Assembly: GCA_964247055.1 (NCBI GenBank)
Contig: OZ176051.1
Span: 11,656,001-11,720,000, forward strand
Direction: 5' to 3'
Length of the DNA: 64,000 bases
Origin: Paragordius varius
Lineage: Eukaryota > Nematomorpha
Part shown: piece by piece, positions 36,341 through 47,835 of the stretch
Position numbering within the stretch: position 1 is the stretch's first letter
How the letters are laid out: each line of letters starts with the position of its first letter
Made by a program: the position numbers and the translations under genes
Notes under the pieces: generated by a model
Database searches by the model: none
What the model was told of the DNA's origin: nothing
The model's input: the letters and a program-made list of their open reading frames with translations, nothing else

Positions 36341-37975
36341 AATAGTATGGTGTCTTTAGATACCCCAAAGTCGAAGTGTTAAGACCTTCGTTTTTATTAA
36401 TTTTTAATACATTTTGGGTTGCCTGTTATATTAGCATTAAATAATTTAAAGAAGGATAATAGCAAAGCACTTTAATACGTATTTTTTAAGAAAAACACTT
36501 CGATTAAAATTGGGGTATCTAAATACCCCAAACTAAATTTAAATTTATATTTTTAAAAAAAACTACTGAAGGAATGGTCCCAATTATGCTTCTATTCTAA
36601 TAAAAATTATATAAATAAGCCAAAATAAATCTAAATAAAATTTTGTTTTGAAAAAAAAGTTTCATGTCAAACTACTTCGACGCCATTTTTAATTCACAAA
36701 ATTTTTGTAAAATACGTGTTCATTTTATTTTAAAGCTGTAATTAACGATAATTTTTTATTTAAATAACATCTAGCAGTGATAGAAATAAAAAAATTGGTG
36801 TATTTGTATTATTATTGAATTAGCCGATGCCCACATGTTACGTTAACTAATTTTTTACATCTGGGTTTTACATAAAATAAGTAATATCAAGTATTTTTAA
36901 ATTATTATATTTCGGTTTATTAAAGTTATATAAGTGCAATTTGCCATGGCTTCAATTCCTTCCATATTTAATAAAGAATTTAATTTTAAAGAGGCCTGGG
37001 GTATCCAACTACCCCAAGTTGAATCGAATGACTGAAATGAATGTGTTGCATCCAAGTTTTAATAAAAGAATAAAGACATATTGTATTTGGCAAATTATAA
37101 TTATATAATCCTTAGAGGCGTTTGAATTGACGATCTAAAAGTTGACGTATAATATATTGATCTGCTTAAAACTTAAACGCTTACAGCTTTCTAACTTCCG
37201 GAGTCCTAACTTGTGATACCTCCAAGACTTGAATTAAATAAGTCTAAACATAAGAAGCTATGCACAGTTATTGTAAGTTTTATAACACTATTTACTTGTT
37301 GTAATAGACTGCGCGAGATTGGACGGTAACTATATTCTGATAAATTTGTATGTATCCTGATAATCCAGGAATGCTTTTTGACCCTTACGAGATTTAAGAA
37401 AAATTATTAACACTTTTGTGGAACTGCATAAACACTTCAATTCTAAATGGGGTGTCTGAATACCCCAGGCGATTTAAATTGATATTTTTTGAATACTGTT
37501 TAAATTTATGCTTCTATCCTAATAAAAATTATATAAATAAGCCAAAATAATATAAAAAGTTTCGTCTCATACTTGGACACCATTTTTATTTACAACATTT
37601 TTGCAAATATCGTGTTTATTTGATTATAAGCCAAAAATTAAGCTTACTTTGTTATTAAAATCACATTTAACATTAATAAAAACAAAAAAGTGGTATATTT
37701 TGAGCTATTTATGTATTTTACTTATGCACATATGTCATCTTTGCTAACTTTTTACCTTTCGGTTTTACCCTAGAATAAGTAATGTCAAGTATTTTTAAAT
37801 GAATATTTTATTATATTTCGGTTCATTAATGTTACATAAGTGCAAACATTTGCCATGGTTTTAATTTATTCGATATTTTTTTAAAAACATATATTTAAAC
37901 AAGCCTGGGTATCTAACTACCCCAATTTGTATCGAAGGACTGAAATGAATGCGTTTTATCCTGTTAAGAAAATAG
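36341..37975 (+). mobile_element. Cluster of GGGGTAT-family MITEs (two near-complete copies plus an inverted end)
   Basis: 36341-36380 is an inverted left end. Copies run at about 36495-37060 and 37430-37970. Each begins AACACTTCGATT..AATTGGGGTATC and TAAATACCCCA and ends GGCCTGGGGTATCCAACTACC then CCA..TTGAATCGA, so termini are inverted repeats which themselves contain the palindrome TGGGGTAT/ATACCCCA. The body of about 480 bp shares ATGCTTCTAT.CTAATA, CTACTTCGACGCCATTTTTA and GTAATATCAAGTATTTTTAA with other copies. Non-coding. Confidence 0.8.
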
Positions 37976-37989
37976 AAGTACACGTAATA

Positions 37990-39650
37990 TTTTTTTGGTG
38001 AAAGTCAAATGATATAAAAATGACTAAATCATATCATGATAAAAAGCAAAACCATATTTTTATAAAATTTTAATTATGGGCTCCGAAAATCCTAAATTTT
38101 TTCACCCTTCTAAAATCGGCATTTTCTCTTAATATAAACTCTAAAATGCTGTTGCCGATAAAAAATATTTTGAACCAATGCATGCATTGTTCAAAAATTT
38201 ATTTTTTAGCAAAATCTTGTGAAGCGTCCTTCATGCTTTTAGATGCATGTTTAAGAACGCTTTAAGATGTATTAAAAGTTTTTCAAATTTTCTGATGCTG
38301 AACATTTACCTTAGAATAATAAAGGGCGCATTTGATTTCCTTGTAAATTTTTGTAAAACATCAATTTATATTCAACATTTTTGAAGACAAACGATATTTT
38401 CATCGCACTATTCAGCTTCCACTTATTCAGAAAAAATATCTTAAAATATTTTTATACCGTTTTCATCATGTCTTAAATGGAAGTAGGATTCATCCTTTTG
38501 CTTAATATCAAACTTTTAAGTATAACAATTTTTTCGAAAAAAACTTTGCCCAATCTAAGCATGGCGTTTATTAGGATCTAGCTCATTAAAGAAAAATGAA
38601 TTTACACTTTCATAGCCTACATCAAAAATAAAATATATAAAAAAATTGTTTTGTTTGCAGATATATTTTAGTGATATTTGTTAAATGAAGCATTAACGTT
38701 TTGCCAAAGAATATTTATTTAACGAAATAAGGGCGAATTTAGAAATTTTTTGATATGGAGCAGTTGCCAATAAAATGTAAATAACTTTTTTAATGAAGGA
38801 AAAAAAACCAAAAGCACCATGTATCTTATGAGAATATGTAGTAAATTATTTATATATATATGCTAATTGACATCGAAAAAAAGATTTTAGCGTGCTTATA
38901 GATAATTCAATTTTTGGCAATTTTTTTAAGGCGTACCTCCTACTATTTTACGAATGAGGAAAACGGTCGTAGAATGCTTTTATATATTGTATTTTCTGAA
39001 AAATTGGATGAAGCTGACTCTCAAATTTTGGTGATTTTCTATATAAAAAACAATTTATATTTGACACAAATTTGAAGACAGACGAATATTTAAAATTCTG
39101 AGAGGACAGAAATGTTTAGAATAATCAAATTATATAGAGAAAAAGGTTTTTCTAAAACCGTTTTAATATAGTAACATGCCTGGAAAAATTAAATTTTTGT
39201 AAAAAGTATGCATTTTAAAAAATATTTTTTATATGTCAAAATTCACCATATACCAATGAAATTCATCGCGCAATCTCGGCATTTTTGTATTTATTTTATA
39301 AGATCTAACCCGTTTTTGAAAAGCAAAAAAATTTGGTACTTTTGGAGCCCACATCTAAAAATCAAAACCAGTTAATTTATAACATATAAGGAGATGACGC
39401 CTTCCGCCGCAAAATATCTGATTTTCTTATTATAAAAATATTGTTTTGCCTTTTATATTTTGATATGTTTTAGTAATATTTTAGCAATGCAATTAGCTTC
39501 ATCAAATAATTTATTACAAAACATGTGCTCAAATTTTGGCATTTTCTGATATAAAGCGCTTACCACAAAAAAGTAAATAACTGTCTTAAATAACTTGTAA
39601 GCTCAAACCAAAATCTCTCAGATTATTGATACACTTTCCCATCGAAATAT
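37990..39650. mobile_element. Long foldback element with inverted arms
   Basis: The left arm (about 38035-38400: AAAGCAAAACCATATTTTTA, GGGCTCCGAAAATCC) is the reverse complement, with divergence, of the right arm (about 39250-39600: GGAGCCCACATCTAAAAATC, ATTGTTTTGCC). A spacer of several hundred bp separates them. It has the same arms as the element at 45.4-46.45 kb. No transposase is visible. It sits between GGGGTAT MITEs, probably inserted into or beside one of them. Confidence 0.6.
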
Positions 39651-39754
39651 ATATACTTCATGATATTCTTTTGTGAATACTGTTATATAAGTAGGAGAAA
39701 TATCTAAATAAATTTTAGTTTTAAAATTTGAGGCCATTTTTATTTTACAAAAAT

Positions 39755-41115
39755 TTTTAACACTTTGATTTATGGGGTATCTACATACCCCAGATAATAT
39801 TTAAGCTGGAAATTTTACAAAACTACTGAAAGAAACAATTTGAGCCAAATCTAAAAAGAGTTTGGTTTTGGAAAAAAAATTATTTTCAAACTTCTTGGAC
39901 GCCATTCTTATTTTACTAAATTTTTGAATATCGCGTTTTTAATTCTAACCTTAAAGTTAAATTTACTTTTTTATTAACATCTCATATAAATTAATTAACA
40001 CGATTCAAATTGGGGTATCTAAATACCCCAGACTAAATTTGAGTTAGGATTTTTAAAAAACTACTGAAGGAAACGGTCCCAATTTAAATTTATGCTTCTA
40101 TCCTAATAGAAATTATATAAATATGCCAAAATATTTAAATAATGTTTTGAAAAAAAAGTTTCATGTCAAACTACTTCGACGCCATTTTTATTTCACAAAT
40201 TTTTTTCAAAATATCGTCTTCATTTAATTTTAAGGGTAAAATCAAAGCTAATTTTTTATTTAAATTACATCTAAAATTGATAGAAATAGAAAGAGTCGTT
40301 TATTTTGTATTATTTTTCAATTTTACCATTACACGCAGGTCAGGTTGTCTAAATTTTTACCTTTCAGATTTTGCTCAAAATATGTAACATCAAGGATTTT
40401 AATTTTTATATATGTATTTCGGTATATTAATGTTATATAAGTAAATATTTTGCCATGGTTTCGATTCCTTCCATATATTTTGAATAATTTAATTTTAAAC
40501 AGGCCTGGGGTATTTAACTACCCCAATTTGAATCAAAGGACTAAAATGAATGTGTTGTATCCAAGTGTTAAATTAAACAGGAAAAGTTGTATATATTGCA
40601 TTATTTTTATATTTAGCTAATGCACACATTTCAGGTTGGCTAAATTTTTACCTTTGGATTTTACCTCATAATTAATATCAAGTATTTTTAATTGAATTTT
40701 TCATTTGATTCGCTTCATTAATGTTATATAAGTGCAATGTATAATTTCATTTTTTCCATATTTTTTACTTTAATTTTACTCAAGCCTGAGGTATAAAACT
40801 ACCCAATTTAAATCGAAGAAATGAATGTACCTGTCTTGTTTATTGTAAATCACAATAACTATAAACAGAAAAGTGGATTATTTAGCATTTCCATAACCCT
40901 AATCCACATATGTCGTTTACAAAATATATAACTTAATAATCCATAAAATAACATCAATTATTTTTAAATAAAATATTTCTTATATTTTGCATCATCATGT
41001 TATATAATTGCAAACTTTTTCAATGGCTTTTTTGGTTTATATTTTTATAAACATTTATAAACAGGCATGGGGTATTCGAAGTATTCAATTTAAATCGGAG
41101 GATTAAAATAAGTGT
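39755..41115 (+). mobile_element. Second cluster of GGGGTAT-family MITEs
   Basis: A partial left end at 39755-39985, a complete copy at about 39998-40575 (GGGGTATCTAAATACCCCA to GGCCTGGGGTATTTAACTAC), and two truncated right halves ending near 40830 and 41105 (the last with GGCATGGGGTATTC). Spacing suggests tandem or nested insertion. Open frames within the complete copy recur in other copies only because the DNA is shared. Confidence 0.75.
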
Positions 41116-41258
41116 ATTGATAAGTGTTAATATTAATTGTAGATTTTTTTTATAATCTAAATTGCTATTGTAATATGCATAATATATCCAATAATTATAA
41201 ATAATTATATTATATTTTATAATACATGTAATCACTTTTCTTTGTTTGTTTACATTTG

Positions 41259-42159
41259 ATGGAGCGTGGTATGAAAACAAAATACGGAGGAAAAACATTT
41301 ACCCTTTTTGTTATATTTATTTCTCTGCTGTCACTTTTTATAATAATAAATTATCTAAAAATATCTAAACAAAACTCGAATTGTTTAAATGTTAATGAAG
41401 AACTGTCAGAAAACGCAAAAAATCTGAATCTAAAAATAAATGCATTACAACAAGAAATGGATTATGCTAAGGATTCTGCCAAAATAATTGAAAAGGATTT
41501 AAGTCAATGTTCCGAAACATCTAAAAACTTACGGGAACAACTTGATCGTACAAAATCTGAGAATGAGGATAAAACATCTAATATTTTAAGATTGAATACT
41601 GAATTTCAAAAAACCAAAGAAGAATTAGTTTTTTATATTTTTATGATAGGCTAAAATTAAATCCGATTATGAGGCACTTCAAGAAAGTAATAACATTCTA
41701 AAAGGTATAATTATATAATATTTTAGGTGAAAAACTCCATATTCAGGGCGAATATGACAAAATTTTTAAGGAGTATCAGTCGCTTAAGGAAAAAGAGTAA
41801 AATTTTTAGAAGATATTTTATGTTACTTTGGACTGTTTTTATGGTTTTTCTTTTTTAGATGAAAAAAATTCATATGCTTAGTATATTTTTTTCACACTTT
41901 AATTTATGCAATCACCATTTTTTCAAATAGGAAAATGGTAAGTCAAACTCAACCATCACCAAAGGCTGAACAAATGGTTAATAAGGTTAATGAACAGGTC
42001 GGTGTTCAACCTCCTGTACAAGAAGCCTTGGCCCCTGCAGAACCCAAAAACGTTTTGCCAAATCAATTTGAACCCGAAGATTCTGATGATGCTGTACTTC
42101 AGCAAGGCCATGATGAAAATATCCCTCCTCCTCAAAATCAACAAGATGCTCCAGTTTAA
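41259..42159 (+). CDS. GOLM1/GOLM2-like Golgi type II membrane protein, four exons, two 22-nt introns
   Basis: Exons 41259-41627, 41650-41704, 41727-41796, 41931-42159 give 240 residues. The N-terminus is a short basic cytoplasmic tail (MERGMKTKYGGK), then one membrane helix (TLFVIFISLLSLFIIINYLK) followed by IS and a long coiled coil (NEELSENAKNLNLKINALQQ, LREQLDRTKSENEDK, YDKIFKEYQSLKEK). The C-terminus is an acidic, Pro/Gln-rich tail (EPEDSDDAVLQQGHDENIPP). Helix-NYxKIS-coiled-coil-acidic tail is the layout of GOLM1 and GOLM2/CASC4, which cycle through the Golgi; this protein is shorter than the usual 400 residues. Introns 1 and 2 are both exactly 22 nt (starting GTTTTTTATA and GTATAATTAT, ending ATGATAG and ATTTTAG); removing them restores one frame, phases 0 and 1. 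Intron 3 is 134 nt, phase 2. Family by layout, moderate certainty; gene structure strong. Confidence 0.7.
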
Positions 42160-42566
42160 TTTCCAACATATGTTTGCTACAAAAATGTTTTTTTGGGGAG
42201 CGGTGTTTTTTTATACTTACGAATTGTATTTGTCAAAATCGGTAATGGATGATAATAATTATTACTTCTATATTTATTTTACAAAAAACACACAATTTGG
42301 GATAATGTATTATATATATATATAAAAAATATAATAATACAAAAACAAGACTATTTACTTAATCAATTGTGATCATTTTGAATGGTGATGTAATTTATAA
42401 TGTTTCAAATATACAACCAATAACAATCATTGTATGCCAAAAACAGAAATGTGATTATTTTTGATAAATTATTTTTTCTATTTCAAAATATTTATGGGAC
42501 TAGCATTGCTTGTTTGTTGAGATTTCATATTAAGAGGTAGTTTGAAATTGGGTGAGTGGGAAAGAT

Positions 42567-44328
42567 TTAAAATTTAATTTCCATCGTTAAGCATCCTAAT
42601 TCCTCTCCATCCTCTAGCACTTTAGCCGTAATTTTGAATTGACCCTGGAAAGAGTTGTAAATTTATGTTGGCACATTTAAACGAAAATTTTAAATTTTCG
42701 ATATTGTAAATATGTTTTTTTCAAATTAGGCGAAACGGTATTTTATTATCACTGTCAGTTCTAAGAGGTTTTAGTGGGACTCGCGAAATTTTATAAAAAA
42801 AGCCATATTATTCGGTTTTAATAGCTTATTTTTCACATAATTTCACAATATTTATTATATGAAAAATTGGGATAGCGAAAAATACTCATTAATTTTACCT
42901 AGAAGTCTCATTTTATTATCTATATTTGAATCATAAAATTTGACAATCTATTCTCATTTTGGGGTTCTTTTTACATTGTGAATCTATATATAAATTAAAT
43001 TATGCGCTTGCGGAATCAGAAAAGATTTGGAAGATTGACAAAAATATTCCATAAACGCCTGATTTTCTGTATTTTGGTTCTAACATAAAAACCTATTTAA
43101 CGCTTCAAAATTTATTTAACGAGCTCTGTCATGATGGGACCAAACGATGACTAAAAAATATTTCTCCAATAAACCGAAAATTATTAAGGTTAAGAAAAGA
43201 ATAGTTTTATAACTTGTTCTACTATTTATTATATTTTCCGTGTCAATGGTATTATTTTTCTTTTGCACTATTAACTTGGACAAATTTTATAATAATGATT
43301 ATCTCTTATCAACCTAGTACGGCTCTACACGGGAATCAATTCAAACACTGGCATAATCAAGACGTGCATTTTATAAATGCGATGTATATAAATAGATCCG
43401 TATGCTTTTCGCATGATTGTTTTAAAGACTAAATGGGATGTGGAATTAAAAAAAAGAAAGACGTATTTATTCGGGAAACTGCTCCTAATCATAATTTAAG
43501 CATACAAAAGAGAAATTAACATCACCTTCCTCTGCTCTCATACGTTATTTTAAAATCGCATTATAATATTTAGAAAATTGATTTTTAAAACCCTATTTAC
43601 GTTGGTCGTGTCGCCACAAAATGGCTCGACTTAAAAAAATTGTTTTCACGTTTAAGTCAAAATAACGATAATCACCTATCACGTTTGTTTTTTCTCTTAT
43701 GTTGGGTTTGACCACCGTTTTTTTCAGTTTCTGTAAGCTTATTATTTCTAGAAAATTTAAATCCACAAAATTTGACATTTGTTTTTGTTAATTGTACAAA
43801 AATGTTGTTATAAGGACTCAGATTTGGGATAAAATACATGAGGTATATTTGCATCATGGTCCTTTTAAAATGATTAAAAGTAAATATCTTGATTAAGATA
43901 TAATTAGATAAATTAGGAATATGTTACAGATATCTAAAAATCTTTAAAAATTAATAAAAAATGATTAAATTTAATATTTTGGGTAAGTTTCCATGATAGT
44001 TTGTGGGTTTGCAACCTGAAAGCATTTAACTTAAAGTCGTTTTAAAATCGTAAGTCATTAAGTATGATTTTTTAAGTTTACAGGCTCTGTTTAATTAAAA
44101 AAGTTTATTTGAGGGGGGTCCACTGTATCTTGCAAAAAAATTTACATTACCGACAATTTTTGCGAATATTCATCAGGAACTTCGATATCAATGTCTCGTA
44201 TAGCATATGTACCGCCCAAAATGGGACATTTACATGGTATTTGAGAATTGTAACTTTGGTTGAAACGGTTGTAAGCGATACAATCTGGTTCAACCAAATC
44301 TTTCAGTAATCGACAGGCATGATAAGTG
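42567..44328 (-). CDS. Ganglioside GM2-activator-like lipid-binding protein (ML domain), last two exons
   Basis: Exon 44328-44151 encodes YHACRLLKDLVEPDCIAYNR then FNQSYNSQIPCKCPILGGTY and AIRDIDIEVPDEYSQKLS. Exon 42644-42567 joins in phase 0 and encodes GQFKITAKVLEDGEELGCLT then MEIKF and stop. The pattern C...C....PC.CP...GTY......EVPD...GQ..I.A......LGC is that of GM2 activator/ML-family proteins, including the expected cysteine spacing. Such proteins are secreted or lysosomal and present glycolipids to hydrolases. Strand, stop and splice sites (donor GTAATG, acceptor CTCTTTCCAG) agree. The intron is 1506 nt. The exon with the signal peptide must lie right of 44.33 kb (incoming phase 2) and was not found. 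Confidence 0.8.
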
Positions 44329-44689
44329 CTAATGTATACAGATAAATAATAAAATACATAATTAAATATACCACAATTATGTTATATTTGTGTCAATTTA
44401 TTGGAGTTTTGAAAATTGTTTAAGTATTAGTTGGTTTTTAATAGGTAGAATTGATTTTTATTGTTTTATTTGATCCTCTTTTTATATCGTTTACCTTGAA
44501 TTTTTAATTTATATGTGCAGTATGAATAGCGTTTATAAACCATTTATATAAGTGCTGGGGCCATGAATTTCTATTGATGGCTTCTCTCGTATTTAGGGAT
44601 TTCAAATATAGTTATTAGTGATTTGGTAGTTTATAAATATATTCCGATATTACACTAACACTTAATTTTTTTAGATATATTAGTAACTT

Positions 44690-44965
44690 GGGATATATAC
44701 CCATGGGTCCAGTTGCGGGCCGCATTTAAATCTGGCTGGCTGGTGTAAAATATATGGGCATTAAAAAAATTTTTTGGATTTAAGACTGTAAAAACAACTA
44801 TTTAATTAAAATTTTTGACAGTTTATTGCCAGAATTTATCAGAAAATTTGTTTTTTTTGTTAGATTCCGTAAAATTGTATTTGAAATTTTTCGCGCTATG
44901 GAATTTATTTGCCATATATCTATGTGGTTTCACTTTTTTCTATTAAGTCGAACCACTGGGATAAA
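44690..44965. mobile_element. Probable hAT-type remnant
   Basis: Contains GTTGCGGGCCGCATTTAAAT near its left end and GTCGAACCACTGGG at its right end, both typical of the hAT ends elsewhere in this window. Terminal repeats and target duplications are not clean. No coding sequence. Confidence 0.45.
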
Positions 44966-44991
44966 TTTTTAACCATATTATGCTTTTAAGA

Positions 44992-45266
44992 AGGGATGGC
45001 CACTCCCGGGCCGCATGCGGCCGTCCGATACTGTATATGCGGCCCGGGAAAATTCGGAAATCAATAATTTGCAAAAATATTTAAAAAAGCTTAGTAAAAT
45101 TGATATTTCTTAAATTTTTCCGATTAGATCTACCTAGGTAAAAACTAGTAAAAATTGTAAAGTTCTGTTTGATATCTCTATCTTTCTTTTTAAAAAATAA
45201 ATAATTTATAAATGCCCTTATAATATTTCAAATGTGCGCGATGCCATTCGTGTTAAACACCCTTAC
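44992..45266. mobile_element. hAT-type MITE
   Basis: Left end AAGGGATGGCCACTC then CGGGCCGCATGCGGCC; right end GTGTTAAACACCCTT, inverted with respect to the left AAGGG. It resembles the 11.24 kb copy in both length and right terminus. Candidate target duplications (CTTTTAAG and ACTTTAAA) are imperfect. Confidence 0.55.
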
Positions 45267-45399
45267 TTTAAACTAAAGGATTTGTATCGAAATATTTAGC
45301 AATGTTATATTGTATAACAATGCCTCCAATATATATATATATATATATATATATCCTGGTGGTTTTGGCCCTTTAGAGTGATATAAGAAAGTAATTTAC

Positions 45400-46450
45400 A
45401 TTGTCCTAAGTGCTTTATATCAGAAAATGGCAAAATTGAGCACATTTTTGTTTTAAAATTTTATGGTGAAAGCTAAATAAATCCTTCAATCCAAAAAATG
45501 TTACTAAAAATATATCACAAACTACTTATATAAAGCAAAACAATATTTTTAAAATATTGTAATTTTTAAATGTGGGCTCCAAAAGTCTCAAATTTTTTTT
45601 GCTCTTCTTGGAGTTCGCTCATAAACGCAAAAATGCGGGGGTTGCGAGATAAAAAAATTTAATATATACTTAATTTTGACATCAAAATATTTTGAAAAAA
45701 TGCATTTTTTTATAAAATTTAATTTTTAGGAAAATTTTGTAGAAGCGTACATATTATTTTAAGCCATGGTGGAAACCGTATGAAAATGCTTTTAAAAATT
45801 ATAAAAACACTTTTTCTATATAATTTAATGATGGTGAGCATTCCTAACGCTTCAGATTTTATTTAAAGGTTCGTTTACTTTCAAATTTAAGTAAATTTAA
45901 AAAAATATACTTTATATATAATTTGAAGACAAACGAATATTTAAAATAATCTAAGGTGATAGAAATGTTCAGCATCATCGAATTATATTAAAAAAGTGTT
46001 TTTATAAAATCTTAAAGCGATATCCGACTTCATCATACCTCAAACTAGTGGGAAGTGCGCTTTAATAAAATTTTGCTAAAAATTGTAAAAAGTAACTATT
46101 TGGAAAAAATATTTTTAATCAAAATTTACAATATATTTAAAATTTTTAACGCGCGATCCCAGAATTTTAGGGTTTTATTTGAGGCTCATTTTAGAAGAGC
46201 GAAAATTGTAACTTTGGGGCCCACATCTAAAAATTAAAATTTTTTAAAATATTGTTTTACTTTTTAAAGGTAGTTTATGATATGTTTAAGTGATATTTTT
46301 ACAAAGCATTTAGCTTTCATCCAAAAAAATTTATTTAAAAATGTGCGCAAATTTTGACATTTTCAGATATGAAGCACTTACCATAAAAGTATATATAACT
46401 TTCATAAATCTCTAAGGACCAAGCATCATGATAATCCTGATACATTTTTC
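45400..46450. mobile_element. Foldback element, about 1.05 kb, with long inverted arms
   Basis: Left-arm blocks AAGTGCTTTATATCAGAAAA, GGTGAAAGCTAAATAAAT and ATGTGGGCTCCAAAAGT reappear as reverse complements in the right arm (TTCAGATATGAAGCACTT, ATTTAGCTTTCATCC, GGGGCCCACATCTAAAAATT). Arms are roughly 350-400 bp. The centre has no recognisable gene. Same family as 37.99-39.65 kb. Confidence 0.65.
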
Positions 46451-46556
46451 TCAGGTAGATATTTAAACAGTTTAAACAGATTAATGAAACAGTATTAATT
46501 TTAGCTAACAAATATTTTCATACCCTAATATATTTGAATTTATTTCGAAATATATA

Positions 46557-46816
46557 CCATTTACAATTTAAATTCACCCTCAAACAATTCAAATTACCCT
46601 TGAACAATTACACCCTAAAAATAAATTGTGTTTTCGGCCTAATATAACTCATTTATAAGAAATATATTCTTTTGGCATAGTTTATTATTTTTTGGCATTG
46701 TATTAATTTTAAACAAAATATAGGAATTTTTTAAGCTTAAAAACACTTTATTTTAGAGTGAAATCGAATTGTTCGAGTGAATTGAATTGTTAAGGGTGAA
46801 TTTGAACTGTAAATGG
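46557..46816. mobile_element. Tc1/mariner-type MITE, copy 2
   Basis: Begins CCATTTACAATTTAAATTCA after TATA and ends AACTGTAAATGG, inverted. The left end carries the tandem CACCCTCAAACAATT and CCCTTGAACAATTAC blocks, the right end GTTCGAGTGAATTG and GTTAAGGGTGAATT. The TA duplication on the right has changed to TG. Confidence 0.6.
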
Positions 46817-46963
46817 TGTATTACACCTTTTTTATAATATTAGCTTATGTTTCTTTAGATTTTATAAATAATAAAAAAATGAATTTGAAATTTATCCAAG
46901 TTTAATACTTTGAGTAGAAATTAGATATTATAAATAATATATTGAATTTAAAATCAAAATATC

Positions 46964-47612
46964 TCAAAGTTTAAGACTTTGTGTATTAATTCTGCCTAAC
47001 AATAATAATATTACAAAAGCAATACCATACCAAGAGCCTATGGGGATCAATGAGTTCATGTTTATGCAAGGGATACTAAAGTATTTAAATACGAAAAATT
47101 TTTCGACTTGGAATTCAACCTTTAAATTCTTGTAAATGTAATTCACTGAGTATTCGTCATCGCTATTATCGTTGCTAATAGATTCTTTGAAGGCATCGCC
47201 GACATTGGATGTCACACCATTCGATAATGTCACATTAAATACTTTAAATGATAAAAATGTTTTTGTCGGCTCTTTTGATGATGCTCTTTTCCGTGTTAAT
47301 TGGGCATCGTGTCTTTTTGCGACTAAGAATATATAATTATAAAATGATATTTATACACAAATGTATGATACAAAACAGTGCTCAGAAATTAAAAACAAAA
47401 TTTAGATAATGTAAAAAATATGCCTTCATTCGAGAATGAGTCTTGGTATTGAGATGCATTGGAGTTAGTATGTGAGAAATAATATTTGCCAACTTTGTGG
47501 TAAAAGCTTGGCTCATACATTGGTATATTTTTGTTCAATGATATGCTAACATCGTTGAAACGAATATATTTTTCCGTTTTTTTGTGCATTACTGAATAAT
47601 GTGATGAAGCAC
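46964..47612 (-). CDS. LAMP-like type I lysosomal membrane protein, last two exons
   Basis: Exon 47612-47397 encodes ASSHYSVMHKKTEKYIRFND, VSISLNKNIPMYEPSFYHKV and ...SNEGIFFTLSKF. A phase-1 join (T|TC, Phe) leads to exon 47322-46964, AKRHDAQLTRKRASSKEPTK ... YKNLKVEFQVEKFFVF ... IPCINMNSLIPIGSW then YGIAFVILLLLGR and INTQSLKL stop. Cys, about six residues, LIPI, one membrane helix and GR is the end of LAMP proteins; the short cytosolic tail lacks an obvious GYxxI signal. ATP6AP1/Ac45 is a less likely alternative. The intron is 74 nt. Just upstream an 18-nt candidate intron (47630-47613, GTATG...TTATTAG) is in frame whether spliced or not. Earlier exons may have been displaced by the repeat at 47.65-47.83 kb. 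Confidence 0.5.
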
Positions 47613-47650
47613 CTAATAATAATAACATACCATTTTTCGGTCCAAAACAC

Positions 47651-47835
47651 TTTTTCAAGCAAACGCAAATATTTAGTCAAACTCATCTTTTTCAAGCAAA
47701 CGCAACATTTTCCATCCAAACGGAACTAAATATGTTGCGTTTACTTGAAAAATATGCATTTGCTTAAAAAAATTATTGTGTTTGATTAAAAATATTGTTG
47801 CGCTTTGAAAAATATTGTTTTTGACTAAAAAATAG
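47651..47835. repeat. Short element with repeated TTTTTCAAGCAAACGCAA motif
   Basis: The 18-mer TTTTTCAAGCAAACGCAA occurs at 47651 and again at about 47688. Inverted and degraded forms follow (TTGCGTTTACTTGAAAAA, TTTGCTTAAAAAAA, GTTTGATTAAAAA, TTGCGCTTTGAAAAA). It looks like a MITE or foldback built from one short unit, inserted directly beside an exon of the LAMP-like gene. Confidence 0.55.

Noticed and set aside
40163-40387. 74-codon open frame similar to frames at 60809-61015 and 27960-28211
   Set aside because: Similarity exists because all three lie in the same non-coding GGGGTAT MITE body; frames are not preserved with coding-type substitutions.
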